From positions 1-55,417 of the forward strand of contig CALLGK010000193.1 in the NCBI GenBank assembly GCA_938009905.1: DNA of 55,417 bases. Reading direction: 5' to 3'. The position numbers and the translations under genes were made by a program. Numbering within the stretch: position 1 is the stretch's first letter; each line of letters starts with the position of its first letter. This DNA comes from an uncultured Acidimicrobiales bacterium. GTDB taxonomy: Bacteria > Actinomycetota > Acidimicrobiia > Acidimicrobiales > SZUA-35. Of the stretch, positions 9,141 to 18,033 are shown in pieces. The notes under the pieces are model-generated. The model made no database searches. It saw nothing but the letters and a program-made list of their open reading frames with translations, and was not told the origin of the DNA.

Positions 9141-10346
9141 ATGAAAAACAACACACTGCTCAAAATGTTGGCGATGCTCTTCGCCTTCACCTTGATCGCC
9201 GCGGCCTGCGGCGGCTCAGACGGTGACGCCGGCTCAGACGGCGGCACTGACTCCGGTGAGGACGGCGACTCCGACGGCGACTCCGACGACGACGCGATGG
9301 AAGACGATGGTGAGAGCGCCTCTGGTGCCCTGGCCGGGGTCTGCCCAAGCCCGCTTGTCATCCAGACCGACTGGTTCGCCGAAGCCGAGCACGGCATGCT
9401 CTACGAGCTGATCGGTGAGGGCTACACGGTCGACGTCGAGAACAAGATCACCTCCGGTCCGATGGTGTCAGAGGGCGAAGAGGTCGGCATCGACTTCGAG
9501 ATCCGCATGGGTGGACCGGCCATCGGCTTCCAGCCGACCGCCACCGTGATGTACACCGACGATGCGATTCATCTGTCGTACACGAACACTGAGGCCCAGG
9601 CCCAGCAGTTCGCTGACACGCCGATGTACGCCGTCATGGCCCCGCTCGAGATCAACCCCCAGATGGTGATGTGGGATCCTGAGACCTACCCAGACGTCAA
9701 GACCATCGCCGACCTCGGCGCAGCTGGCGTCACGGTTAACGTCTTCGCCGGTGGCGAGTGGCCAACCGTGTTCGTGGCCGACGGAACCCTCAACCAAGAC
9801 CAGATCGACCCGTCCTACGACGGCGGTCCAGCTCGTTTCATCGCCGAGGGTGGCGCCATTGCTCAACAGGGCTTCGCCTCAGCAGAGCCGTTCAACTACG
9901 AGAACGTGTTCGAAGAGTGGGGTAAGCCAGTTGCTCTCGAGCTCCTGCACGACGCTGGATTCGAGGTGTACGCAGCCATGATCAGCGTGCGCGCCGGCGA
10001 GCTCGAAGACCTTCGCCCCTGCCTCGAAGAGCTGGTCCCGGTCATGCAGCGTGCCGTGGTGAGCTACACCACCAGCCCAGACCGGGCGAACGCCATCATC
10101 GTTGACGTCATTGAGCAGATCGACGACTTCTGGGTCTACACCCCCGAATTGGCTGCTTGGTCGGTCGAGAAGCAGGTTGAGCTCGGTCTGGTCGGCAACG
10201 GCCCAGACTCCACAGTCGGCAACATGGACGCCGATCGCGTCAATCGCGTGCTTCAAGCCATGCGTGATGCCGGCATCGACGTCGTCGTCGACGACGCCTC
10301 AGAGCTCTTCACCAACGAGTTCATCGACGAGAGCATCGGCTTCTAG
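9141..10346 (+). CDS. ABC transporter substrate-binding lipoprotein
   Basis: 401 residues. ATG at 9141 follows a strong ribosome site (GGGAGGGG at 9131-9138). The signal peptide ends in a lipobox (LIAAAC), so the protein is lipid-anchored outside the membrane. A ~45-residue Gly/Ser/Asp/Glu linker follows, then a periplasmic-binding domain (LVIQTDWFAEAEHGMLYELIG) like the NMT1/THI5 and SsuA families. That family binds sulfonates, nitrate, taurine or pyrimidine precursors. The acidic linker is unusually long. It is the third gene of the importer operon, and its transcript probably ends in the hairpins at 10361-10524. Confidence 0.85.
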   Translation: MKNNTLLKMLAMLFAFTLIAAACGGSDGDAGSDGGTDSGEDGDSDGDSDDDAMEDDGESASGALAGVCPSPLVIQTDWFAEAEHGMLYELIGEGYTVDVENKITSGPMVSEGEEVGIDFEIRMGGPAIGFQPTATVMYTDDAIHLSYTNTEAQAQQFADTPMYAVMAPLEINPQMVMWDPETYPDVKTIADLGAAGVTVNVFAGGEWPTVFVADGTLNQDQIDPSYDGGPARFIAEGGAIAQQGFASAEPFNYENVFEEWGKPVALELLHDAGFEVYAAMISVRAGELEDLRPCLEELVPVMQRAVVSYTTSPDRANAIIVDVIEQIDDFWVYTPELAAWSVEKQVELGLVGNGPDSTVGNMDADRVNRVLQAMRDAGIDVVVDDASELFTNEFIDESIGF

Positions 10347-10360
10347 CCCCTTCAAAAACA

Positions 10361-10472
10361 CCGTTCTGGAGGCCGTAGACCACCTTTCCGTGCTCTACGG
10401 CCTCCAGTTCAAAAAGCATTTCCGGTTCTGGAGGGTGTAGGCCACGTTTTCGTGCTCTACGGCCTCCAGTTC
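10361..10472. repeat. Two tandem copies of a ~50-base hairpin repeat
   Basis: Copy A (10361-10410) and copy B (10423-10472) are about 85% alike with a 62-base period. In A, CTGGAGGCCGTAG (10366-10378) pairs perfectly with CTACGGCCTCCAG (10395-10407). In B the right arm (10457-10469) is identical and the loop is CACG-TTTT-CGTG. A diverged third copy lies at 34572-34626. The element lies after a stop codon in both places, so it may act as a terminator or be a REP-like mobile palindrome. Confidence 0.7.
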
Positions 10473-10494
10473 GGGTTTTGAGGAGAGCACCGGG

Positions 10495-10524
10495 CGCGTT
10501 TTCGAGCGCCAGCGAGAAAACGCG
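10495..10524. terminator. Bidirectional hairpin between convergent genes
   Basis: CGCGTTTTC (10495-10503) pairs with GAAAACGCG (10516-10524) around a 12-base loop. It lies between the stop of the ABC lipoprotein gene and the stop of the leftward LLM gene (10527), so it can serve transcription from either side. No long U tract follows. Confidence 0.5.
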
Positions 10525-10526
10525 GC

Positions 10527-11348
10527 CTAGTAGTCGTTGAGGCGGGTGGCGATTGACTCGAGGGTTGCTCGGTCGACGGGTTGCTTCACCACGAGGGTGC
10601 GCCGATCGACTCCAAGTTCGATCCAGCGGTCAACCTCGCCGCCAAGCGGGTGATCTGCATCCAGATCCTCGTGCGTGCTGATCTCGAACGCTCGACCTGC
10701 GGTTGCCGATCGGGCGAACTGCAGCAACTCATCAGCGGCATCGGTGATACGCAGGTTGAGTCCGTCAGCATGCTCGCACGCCACTTCAACCGTTCGACGG
10801 CCGCTGGCTCCCACCACGATGGGCACCAACGGCTCTGGACCAACAACGCCGTCGAGACCGTTCAACCGGACGAACTCGCCGTCGTAATCTCCGCCGCCAG
10901 CCCAGATGAGTCGGACAGCCTCGATTGTCTCGGTCAGATACCGACGCCGCTCTGGTGCGGTATACAGCGCCCGCTCGATCGCATCCTGCTCGCCAGCGAA
11001 CCGTGACCCTGGAGCTGCACCGCTCCCTACGCCCAGCACCGCTCGACCCTCGGCCATCGATTGAAGCGTCGACGCGGCAGACGCCAACAAGGCGGGGTGG
11101 CGATTCATCATGTTGGCCACGAGCGGGCCAACTCTGAGTGACGACGTCGCAGCAGCAAACCCGCCAAGAAGGGTGAATGGGTCTCGAGACCATGGCCGGC
11201 CCAGCATCGATCCACTGAAGTGATCAAGCGTCCACAGGCCGTCGAACCCCAGCTCGTCAGCAAACCGTGCGATGTCCACCAACTCGGCGCCATCCGCCGC
11301 AAACGGACTAAGCACCAGATCTGTGGCGAGGTGATCGCGAAGAGGCAT
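10527..11348 (-). CDS. LLM-class flavin/F420-dependent oxidoreductase
   Basis: 273 residues. MPLRDHLATDLVLSPFAADGAELVDIARFADELGFDGLWTLDHF and the SLRVGPLVANMMNRHPALLASAASTLQ strand show a compact luciferase-like TIM barrel, with GRAVLGVGSGA as the cofactor-binding loop. The family oxidises small molecules with FMN or F420, and RutA (uracil ring opening) belongs to the same superfamily. It is the third gene of a tight operon (3-base gap after the amidohydrolase), which suggests it acts after deamination of a ring compound. That role is inference. Confidence 0.82.
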   Translation of the reverse strand: MPLRDHLATDLVLSPFAADGAELVDIARFADELGFDGLWTLDHFSGSMLGRPWSRDPFTLLGGFAAATSSLRVGPLVANMMNRHPALLASAASTLQSMAEGRAVLGVGSGAAPGSRFAGEQDAIERALYTAPERRRYLTETIEAVRLIWAGGGDYDGEFVRLNGLDGVVGPEPLVPIVVGASGRRTVEVACEHADGLNLRITDAADELLQFARSATAGRAFEISTHEDLDADHPLGGEVDRWIELGVDRRTLVVKQPVDRATLESIATRLNDY

Positions 11349-11351
11349 CCC

Positions 11352-12605
11352 TCAGGATGCCCGATGAACCACCGTGGTCTGGTCGGCAGAGGCCACGAGT
11401 TTCCCCCTGCGGAAAACTCGGCGAGACATGGGCGCATCGGCCATCGCGCCGCGAACCGACGGTGCATCAATGGCCATGAGGTCAGCCGGCGATCCAACCG
11501 TCAGCGAAACCGGTGGCAAGCTCAGGGCCTTTCGCACATTGCCAGACACCATGTCGTACGCATCAGACGGCAGCTGATGGCCCGCCATCACCATGAGCGC
11601 CGCTGTCTCAAGCGGGTCGCTGCGGCCGACGAGATTGAACGGGTCCTGCACGTTGTCGCCACCGGCGGCCACGTTGACCCCGGCCTCTTGCAACGCAGCC
11701 ACGGCCGTTAGGCCCCGAGGCGTCGCGGTTGGCTGGTCTCGACCCTGCAGAAACAAGTTCGTCTGAGGAAGGGGAACAATCGACATGTCGGCCTCGGCGA
11801 CCAACGCCGCCACCTCGGCTTGCACCTCGGGCGTTTGCAGACCGAGAGAAACACAATGGCTGGCAGTCACCGGATGCGCAAAGCCCGTGTCGATGACCCG
11901 CTTGGCGAAGTCTCGCAAGCTCAACATCGATGGATCGAGCACCTCGTCAACGTGGAAGTCGATGCCGATACCGGCCTCGGTTGCTGCTTCGAGGGCAAGA
12001 TCGATGAGCCCAAGACCATTTGGATCGAGGTGCGGACATCCACCAACGAGATCGAGGCCAACCTCGAGGGCTTCTGCCAATGCGGCCCTGGTTCCCGCCC
12101 CTTCAGTGCCTGTAATCGGAAAACCGACAAGACCCACGATCTGTACGTCGAGCACTCCCTCGAAGGCCGCCGCCGCCTCTCGCAGCGCCACAACCGCCGA
12201 TGCCCCAACCGCTTCAAGCACGTTGACGTGGGTACGAACAGCCGTCACGCCATGCACTAGCAAGAGGTCCATCGCAGCCTTAGCCCGTTCGACAATGCCG
12301 TCATGCGTGATGAGCCCGGCTGCGGACGCTTCGGTCCAGGCATCGATGGCGCCGATCAGATCGCCGTTAGGGTTCGGCACGAGCTCGGCGGTGAGAGCCT
12401 TGTCGAGATGGGCATGCGGCTCTGCCAATGATGGCGCGAGGAGCCACCCTCCAAGGTTGAGCACGGCCCCGTCGTCGAATCTGGCGACGACGTGCGGTTC
12501 GATCGCCGAGATCAACCCATTGGTGATCTCGACATCCATCAGCGCATCGGACTGCCCGGCGAGCCGAGCCTCAGTCAACCAGGTTGCAGGCACAGCCCTA
12601 TCCAA
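11352..12605 (-). CDS. Cytosine deaminase-like amidohydrolase
   Basis: About 417 residues. EPHAHLDKAL gives the HxH metal ligands with the following DK typical of CodA-like enzymes. Then come IDFHVDE, TASHCVSLG and GGDNVQDPFN (equivalent to GSDNVRDP in cytosine deaminase). The protein should deaminate or hydrolyse a cytosine-, creatinine- or isocytosine-like ring using one Fe/Zn ion. The start is a TTG at 12605 directly after the upstream stop (no gap); a GTG four codons later is an alternative. It is the middle gene of an operon with an FAD oxidoreductase and an LLM oxidoreductase. Confidence 0.82.
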   Translation of the reverse strand: MDRAVPATWLTEARLAGQSDALMDVEITNGLISAIEPHVVARFDDGAVLNLGGWLLAPSLAEPHAHLDKALTAELVPNPNGDLIGAIDAWTEASAAGLITHDGIVERAKAAMDLLLVHGVTAVRTHVNVLEAVGASAVVALREAAAAFEGVLDVQIVGLVGFPITGTEGAGTRAALAEALEVGLDLVGGCPHLDPNGLGLIDLALEAATEAGIGIDFHVDEVLDPSMLSLRDFAKRVIDTGFAHPVTASHCVSLGLQTPEVQAEVAALVAEADMSIVPLPQTNLFLQGRDQPTATPRGLTAVAALQEAGVNVAAGGDNVQDPFNLVGRSDPLETAALMVMAGHQLPSDAYDMVSGNVRKALSLPPVSLTVGSPADLMAIDAPSVRGAMADAPMSRRVFRRGKLVASADQTTVVHRAS

Positions 12606-14267
12606 TCACCCTTTGGCTCGAACCGGAGCCAGCCTTTTCAGTTGACGACGGGCTGGCGCCACCCGACGCCGCACCGATCCCCGCAAATCTGCGGTGACGA
12701 TCGCGGCGGCGTTGCGGCCGGAGGCTCCGAAAATGCCAGCACCTGGATACGTCGCGGCGCCGCTCAGATACAGCCCATCGAGAGGCGTGCGGTATCGAGT
12801 GAGCTCTGGCGTGCGCCCCACAAGAGTGGCCAGAGGCGAACCAGCGAAGGCCGGTGTGTGTCCCCGATACATCGAAAATTCGCGCTCATAGACCTCGGGT
12901 GTCATCGCTCGCCAGTCATGCACCAACTCTCGGGCTCCCGGCTCCATCAGTGAGGCCCACACGTCGAGCCAACGGTCGGGCTCATCGGACGTGGCCCAAC
13001 CGTCCGGGTGGGCGTAGGGGGTAAACAGCACCTCGAGGCTCAGCACGTGTCGACCAGTTGGATCCTTCATCGTGTCGTCGAGCGTGGTCGGCATGTTCAC
13101 CAACATCGTCGGATCGGGAGCGACGAGGCCCCGTGCTCGGAGCCGGTGCGCCTCTTCGAGACCCTCGGGCGTTGGCGACACAACCGTCGTTGGTGCGCCA
13201 AAGTCAATACCAGGCACATGACGCTCAACCTGATCGGCGTAGATCGGTCGAGGGACACCATCGAGCACGGCATCGATCTTTGATTCGTACCCGTCGTGTA
13301 CTTCACGATTGCGCCAGTTGGTCACGATCTTGCGCGCGGCGGGTGGTGCCTCATCGATCCAGTCGACAAAGACACGTTGCGGGTCGCAGGCTGCCACCAC
13401 CGTGGCCGAGCGAAACTCATCGCCTGAGGTGAGTCGCACCCCAACGACGGCGCCGTCTTGCAGCAGCAGTCGCTCAACCCGTGACTCGCACACCACCCGC
13501 CCACCGGCGGCTTCGAAGCTGGCTCGCACGGCATCGGTGAGCGCACCGCTTCCGCCCTGCGGGCGTCCCGTCTTGACCAGGTGGCGACTGGCATAAATGG
13601 CGGCGGCGAGTCCGGTGCCTGGCACCGTCGGCGACACACCCCACACCGTCGGGCCGGCTCCCATTGCCGGCATCCAGGTTTGCCAGTGGGTGAAGTAGTC
13701 GGACATCACCGACGCTGCGCTGCGTCGACTCCACTCGAGCAGTCTGCGGGCTCCCGCTCCTCGGCGGCCAGCAAGCGACGACATCATCCGCGGACTGGAC
13801 GGGATGGTGCGTGCCATATCGATGGCCAGCTGCGCGACCGGCATGGCATCGGCGACGTAGCGTCGATATCCGTCGACATCGGCCGGGTACACCGACCCGA
13901 GACTGTCGAGCGTGCGATCGACCTCGTGGAAGTGAACCCACGGTTCGCTGCCGTCATGAAACACGTTGATCGAACCAGCATCCGCCTCGAGGTAGTGCAG
14001 ACCATGGCCCGTCAGCTCCAACTCATCGATCACGGGCATGGCCCGAACCAGCGTGTGATCGCAGTGGCAGATGTTGACTCGAGCGCCAAAGACTTCTTCG
14101 GTCGAGGCACAGCCGCCAACCGACGAACGAGCCTCCACCAGCAGCGTATCGAAACCCGCTCTCGCGAGATACGCGGCGCAGATCAAGCCGTTGTGACCGC
14201 CACCAACAACGATGATCTCGGCGTCGGCGCCACGCCGAGTGCTCGTTGGCTTTGACGGCGCAGTCAT
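12606..14267 (-). CDS. FAD-dependent oxidoreductase, phytoene-desaturase/PYROXD2-like
   Basis: 553 residues. IIVVGGGHNGLICAAYLARAG is an N-terminal Rossmann FAD motif (GxGxxG variant) with an acidic residue 20 positions on (VEAR). GGCASTEE follows, and the C-terminal DGLYLSGAATYPGAGIFGASGRNAA is the second FAD motif of the CrtI/PYROXD2-like group. No carotenoid gene is near, so a role in carotenoid synthesis is unlikely; members of this group oxidise varied substrates. It is first in the operon with the two downstream genes. TACGAT at 14275-14280 lies seven bases before the ATG. Confidence 0.82.
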   Translation of the reverse strand: MTAPSKPTSTRRGADAEIIVVGGGHNGLICAAYLARAGFDTLLVEARSSVGGCASTEEVFGARVNICHCDHTLVRAMPVIDELELTGHGLHYLEADAGSINVFHDGSEPWVHFHEVDRTLDSLGSVYPADVDGYRRYVADAMPVAQLAIDMARTIPSSPRMMSSLAGRRGAGARRLLEWSRRSAASVMSDYFTHWQTWMPAMGAGPTVWGVSPTVPGTGLAAAIYASRHLVKTGRPQGGSGALTDAVRASFEAAGGRVVCESRVERLLLQDGAVVGVRLTSGDEFRSATVVAACDPQRVFVDWIDEAPPAARKIVTNWRNREVHDGYESKIDAVLDGVPRPIYADQVERHVPGIDFGAPTTVVSPTPEGLEEAHRLRARGLVAPDPTMLVNMPTTLDDTMKDPTGRHVLSLEVLFTPYAHPDGWATSDEPDRWLDVWASLMEPGARELVHDWRAMTPEVYEREFSMYRGHTPAFAGSPLATLVGRTPELTRYRTPLDGLYLSGAATYPGAGIFGASGRNAAAIVTADLRGSVRRRVAPARRQLKRLAPVRAKG

Positions 14268-14309
14268 AGGTCCGATCGTAGGTGTCCTACGGCGCTACCG
14301 TCGCACTCG

Positions 14310-15014
14310 ATGCCTCGCTTCGACGAACCACATCTGACCCGAGACGGTGCCGACGTCGTCGCTGAACTCAAGCTGACGATTGCGCCGCAACCGGCGCTTC
14401 CGCCGCTGGTCGAACCGGACGCCTTTCCACCCGTGACCAACCCATCGGACGATCCTCTGGTTGCGCTTACCCACCCCGGCGTCGTTGTGCTCGGCAACTA
14501 TCACCGCGCCGGGTGGGATGCAGCGCTTGCCCACACCTGGCTCCGAGCGGCAGCGCTCGAACGACTCGGCCGAGCGGTCGAGGCCCTTCCTGATCGGTTT
14601 GGTCTGTGCGTGTTCGACGCCTGGCGGCCACTGCCGCTGCAAGCCGAGCTCTACGAGTCGGCCTACGCCGATCCAGACCTGCCGCCTGGCTTTGTGTCGG
14701 TGCCCGATGCTGACCCGACCACTCCCCCACCCCACCTCACCGGCGGCACCGTCGATTGCAGTCTGACCATCGACGGCATACCACTCGGCCTCGGCGCAGG
14801 ATTCGACGACTTCACTGAGCGAGCGCGCGCTGACGTCCTCGAAGACGACCCAGGACCAAACCGCGAACTACGCCGAATGCTCTACTGGACGATGCGGCAG
14901 GCTGGCTTCATCTTGCTCGACTGCGAGTGGTGGCACTTCGAGTACGGGACAAGGCGCTGGGCTGCGCTGACGGGCAACGAGCCGCTGTTTGGACCAGCAC
15001 AACCGCCGGCCTAA
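14310..15014 (+). CDS. D-Ala-D-Ala dipeptidase (VanX/DdpX family)
   Basis: 234 residues. FDAWRP, PHLTGGTVDCSLT (zinc ligands His and Asp) and EWWHFEYG (catalytic Glu and third zinc ligand His) are the complete VanX-type peptidase M15 signature. The enzyme cleaves D-Ala-D-Ala dipeptides for reuse or cell-wall turnover. There is no signal peptide, so it acts in the cytoplasm. No VanH, VanA or VanRS genes are near, so this is more likely a nutritional or recycling DdpX-like enzyme than vancomycin resistance. TACCGT at 14296-14301 is eight bases before the ATG, divergent from the gene on the left. Confidence 0.85.
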   Translation: MPRFDEPHLTRDGADVVAELKLTIAPQPALPPLVEPDAFPPVTNPSDDPLVALTHPGVVVLGNYHRAGWDAALAHTWLRAAALERLGRAVEALPDRFGLCVFDAWRPLPLQAELYESAYADPDLPPGFVSVPDADPTTPPPHLTGGTVDCSLTIDGIPLGLGAGFDDFTERARADVLEDDPGPNRELRRMLYWTMRQAGFILLDCEWWHFEYGTRRWAALTGNEPLFGPAQPPA

Positions 15015-15021
15015 CCGGCGC
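15005..15021. terminator. Shared hairpin of convergent genes
   Basis: CGCCGG (15005-15010) and CCGGCG (15016-15021) pair around loop CCTAA across the ends of the VanX-like and methyltransferase genes. A palindrome GGCGCTAGCGCC follows directly. The two stop codons are six bases apart, so the hairpin overlaps both reading frames. Confidence 0.5.
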
Positions 15022-15770
15022 TAGCGCCGCTCAGCCACCACGAGGCGGTACCCAAAGTCGGCCCGCTCGAGCTCCGCCAACTCGCCATACCGGTCGTGCC
15101 AGGCACCCGACTCAAGGTCGGCTCGCAATTGAGCTGTTCCACGCTCACGAACCTCTGGTTCGGAAAGCGCAAAGAGCGAAATCGCGTTCTGCATCTCGGG
15201 ATTGAGATAGTCGTGCGGTCGAGCCCACGACGCAGCAGCAAATCCCTCGACACAGCCCCGCTCAACCCACAAGACCTGCTCGTCGACCACCCGAAGCACC
15301 TCGTCGATCGAATCGGCATTGGGGGCCTGCTTCTCCGTTGAGAGGAGGCGCGTCTCGGGAAAGTAGTCAGTGAGCCAGAAGGTGTGGGCCGATGCCGTCT
15401 CGTACACGGTGTAGACGTGATGAGGCGCAACACGAGCGGCTTCGCGCAGACCGGCTACTCGATCCGGCCAGTGGTGCATCGTGAGCACACCCATCGTTGC
15501 ATCGAAGGTGTCCGACGCAAACGGAAGTGCCTCGGCCACCCCTTGCACGCACGGCGCGGCACCCTCGCTCCGTTGGTCGATCATGACCCTCGATGGCTCG
15601 AGCGAGGTGATCGACCGAGCCGCGCCCTCGTAGCTTCCCGTACCGGCACCGACGTTCAACACGTTCTGAGCGCCGCCGAGTGCGTCACGAATCTGTGCTT
15701 CCCAGTTGGGTTCGGTGCGGCGAAATTGCGAATAGTTCCGACCGATTGTGTCGTACCGAGCAGATCCCAT
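15021..15770 (-). CDS. Class I SAM-dependent methyltransferase
   Basis: 249 residues from the ATG at 15770. VLNVGAGTGSYE is motif I (SAM glycine loop), FDATMGVLTMHHWPD is motif IV/post-motif, and a helix before it carries GVAEALPF as motif III. This is a Methyltransf_11 type protein (UbiE-like fold). The substrate is not readable. A start further upstream would overlap the preceding gene (ends 15781), so the ATG ten bases after that stop is chosen. The pair 15781-16215 and this gene are likely co-transcribed. Confidence 0.8.
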   Translation of the reverse strand: MGSARYDTIGRNYSQFRRTEPNWEAQIRDALGGAQNVLNVGAGTGSYEGAARSITSLEPSRVMIDQRSEGAAPCVQGVAEALPFASDTFDATMGVLTMHHWPDRVAGLREAARVAPHHVYTVYETASAHTFWLTDYFPETRLLSTEKQAPNADSIDEVLRVVDEQVLWVERGCVEGFAAASWARPHDYLNPEMQNAISLFALSEPEVRERGTAQLRADLESGAWHDRYGELAELERADFGYRLVVAERR

Positions 15771-15780
15771 CGCCTGATGA

Positions 15781-16215
15781 TTACAGCTCGATCTTAAACC
15801 CGGGCTGATTAATGCGGTCGAGTACCGAGTTGAGCACTCGAACGTCGTCGTCGAAGCCCAGCGGATCGGCCATGTCGCCGTCGGCATCGTCGTCGAGCAA
15901 GAAGTATTCGATCGCCCCTCGGATCAGCGCTCGCTCATCGTCGGCGAAGCCGATTTCGGCATCGAGCAGTGCCTCGAATGAACTAGCAATGCGCTCGGCC
16001 ATGTCGACATCGGTCGACGCATTGGCATGGGTGCGCACATGGTCGATGTGAAGTCGCACCGTCTCAATCGACTCCGCCAGCTCAAACGACGAGGTGGGGA
16101 GGCACAAGGCTCGAAATCGTCGCTGCTCTTCTGGATGAAGTAGATCGTCGAGATCAATCGATGGACTAGGCCCGTCGTCGAGTCCCGAATCGTCAGTGTG
16201 GTCAGTCGCGCCCAT
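15781..16215 (-). CDS. Hypothetical acidic protein (possible YkvA/DUF1232-like C-terminus)
   Basis: 144 residues, strongly acidic, without signal peptide. The ending ALIRGAIEYFLLDDDADGDMADPLGFDDDVRVLNSVLDRIN resembles the segment seen in YkvA/DUF1232 proteins (a hydrophobic helix, a short acidic turn, then GFDDDV), but the N-terminal two-thirds is not one I recognise. TACCCT at 16224-16229 is eight bases before the ATG. It lies 20 bases after the HerA-like gene stop on the same strand, so the two may form one transcript. Confidence 0.6.
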   Translation of the reverse strand: MGATDHTDDSGLDDGPSPSIDLDDLLHPEEQRRFRALCLPTSSFELAESIETVRLHIDHVRTHANASTDVDMAERIASSFEALLDAEIGFADDERALIRGAIEYFLLDDDADGDMADPLGFDDDVRVLNSVLDRINQPGFKIEL

Positions 16216-16235
16216 GCTGGGCGAGGGTACGTCGC

Positions 16236-17975
16236 TCAGGTCAGACCGACAAACGGATCTTGCTCAGCGGTTTCGGCACCTGGGTCTGAGCCGTTGGCGC
16301 CTGACGACTTCCGACCGGCCTCAGCCGATCTGGTGGCCCACGCCGGGAAGGGAAACTCGACAAGGAGCGGCACAGGAAGCCGGGGCTGGGCCACATACAT
16401 CGAGCCCGGTTTCAGAATCGTTGACCGGGCTCGAGCCACGGCTGGCAGAAAGCCGTATTCGTCGCGGCGGGCCTCTGCGGCATCGAGCCGTCCGACCACA
16501 CGAATGGCGCTGTTGGCGACCACGCGACGCTCAACCTCGCTGGCTGTCTGCTGGGCTCCAATCAAGATGATTCCCAGCGAACGCCCACGCTCAGCCACAT
16601 CAAGCAAAATCTCCTTGATCGGGCTGCTTGAATCACGCGGCGCGTACTTGTTGAGCTCGTCAAGCACGATGAGTTGGAGCGGCTTCGCGACACCGCTTGC
16701 TTCTTTGGCGTCGAACGCTTGTCGCAGCACGACGCCCACAACGAACCGCTTCGCTCGATCGTGCAACGAGTGGATGTCGACGACCGTCACCTGATGCGCA
16801 TCGAGATCGAGTGCGTGGCGATTGGCCTGCCCGATGTCGGCCCTGATGAGTTGCTCGACGTGACGCCGCGACGACGCCAGGCGACGAATGAAGGCGTTGA
16901 TGGTTCCCGTGCCAACCGCTCGGCCAGACCACTTCGGGTCGGGCCCTTCGTCTGGATCTGACGGCACGAGCTTCTCTTCGATGGCATCAAGCAACTCACG
17001 GAAGGTGCGGATCGTTTGCCCCTCGAGCCGGACCGCGCCGTCGCCAACGTCTTCAAGCTGTGACAGCTGCGCAGCGACTGACTGCACAACGATCGTGTAC
17101 TGCTGGCGTTCGTCTTCTGCATCGGCAAAGAGGAAAGGCAACAAACCCTGTTGGCAGAACTGGGCGATCGTCCAGAAGAACGGCGCAACGCCAACCGAGC
17201 GCGAGCCGGTCGCTGGCGTGGCGTTGCTGTCGCCCTTGCGCGGCGGAGCCAGAATGCCGACATCACGAAACGGTGCAGGGCCAAGACCGAGCGGCCGGTA
17301 GCGATCAGCCTGCTCGTCGGTGAGCTCGCTGTTTGGATGATCAAGAAACAGCAGGTCTTCGCCTTTGACGTTGAAGATCAGCGCCTTGGTGTTGGTGGCC
17401 TCCGCGCCAAGCACGCCGGAGGTGAACAACGAGTAGAGAAGGAACGTGGCGTAGCTGGTCTTGGTGGCAACGCCCGAGATACCCGAGATGTTGATGTGGG
17501 CACCCTTGGTGCCATCGATGAAGTCGAGGTCGAGGAACACCGGCTCATCGCTGCGGCTGAGGCCGGCCGGCAGCTTGCGTTCGACGTTGTCGAAGCTAAG
17601 TGCGGTGTCGCGCTCGTTCTCGGTTGCGATGCGCACAGCGCTGCCGGGAAGAGGTGGCAGGAGCACCTCTGGCTCGAACCGGGTCGGCTGCACGAGGGCG
17701 GCTTCGCTGACTTCGGCCGGCAGGATGCCGTCGGAGATCAGAAACACGTCGCTCTGAAAGCGTGCGCCTTCATGGCGGGCCCGCACCTGCGTGACCACCC
17801 CGTAGATCGACACGACGGTGCCGTCGGGCAGCGTGCGGTCCATGGCCACCACATCGTCGAGTTGCAGCGTGTGTGCAGGGTCGACGGCAACCCAAAACTC
17901 GAGTGGTGTCGCGTCGTCGATACCGATGACGCGACCAACGGTTGGTTGGTCGCCCTGCCGTGTTGCGTCACTCAT
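16236..17975 (-). CDS. HerA/DUF87-like ATP-binding protein
   Basis: 579 residues. The N-terminal ~110 residues form a beta-barrel like the HAS-barrel of HerA (GRVIGIDDATPLEFWVAVDPAHTLQLDDVV). A P-loop-like stretch sits at residues 165-173 (GISGVATKT) where the usual GK is TK. Walker B is LQLIVLDELNK (D439/E440), followed by a sensor-like GIILIGAQQ. HerA-type ATPases move DNA, often with the NurA nuclease, but no NurA gene is adjacent. The C-terminal tail is disordered (Gly/Ser/Glu-rich). Function in DNA repair or translocation is inferred. Confidence 0.75.
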   Translation of the reverse strand: MSDATRQGDQPTVGRVIGIDDATPLEFWVAVDPAHTLQLDDVVAMDRTLPDGTVVSIYGVVTQVRARHEGARFQSDVFLISDGILPAEVSEAALVQPTRFEPEVLLPPLPGSAVRIATENERDTALSFDNVERKLPAGLSRSDEPVFLDLDFIDGTKGAHINISGISGVATKTSYATFLLYSLFTSGVLGAEATNTKALIFNVKGEDLLFLDHPNSELTDEQADRYRPLGLGPAPFRDVGILAPPRKGDSNATPATGSRSVGVAPFFWTIAQFCQQGLLPFLFADAEDERQQYTIVVQSVAAQLSQLEDVGDGAVRLEGQTIRTFRELLDAIEEKLVPSDPDEGPDPKWSGRAVGTGTINAFIRRLASSRRHVEQLIRADIGQANRHALDLDAHQVTVVDIHSLHDRAKRFVVGVVLRQAFDAKEASGVAKPLQLIVLDELNKYAPRDSSSPIKEILLDVAERGRSLGIILIGAQQTASEVERRVVANSAIRVVGRLDAAEARRDEYGFLPAVARARSTILKPGSMYVAQPRLPVPLLVEFPFPAWATRSAEAGRKSSGANGSDPGAETAEQDPFVGLT

Positions 17976-18033
17976 CGCTCAGCCCCATGGCCACAAGGTA
18001 GAGGGGCGCAGTGACAGCGCCACGCACCGGTGC

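Noticed and set aside
4019-10526. A repeat CGAGCGCCAG shared by 4019-4032 and 10503-10516
   Set aside because: Only about ten to fourteen bases are shared, in different structural settings; too short to call a repeat family.
14310-15014. A vancomycin-resistance locus
   Set aside because: Only a VanX-type dipeptidase is present; no vanH, ligase or two-component system is nearby.
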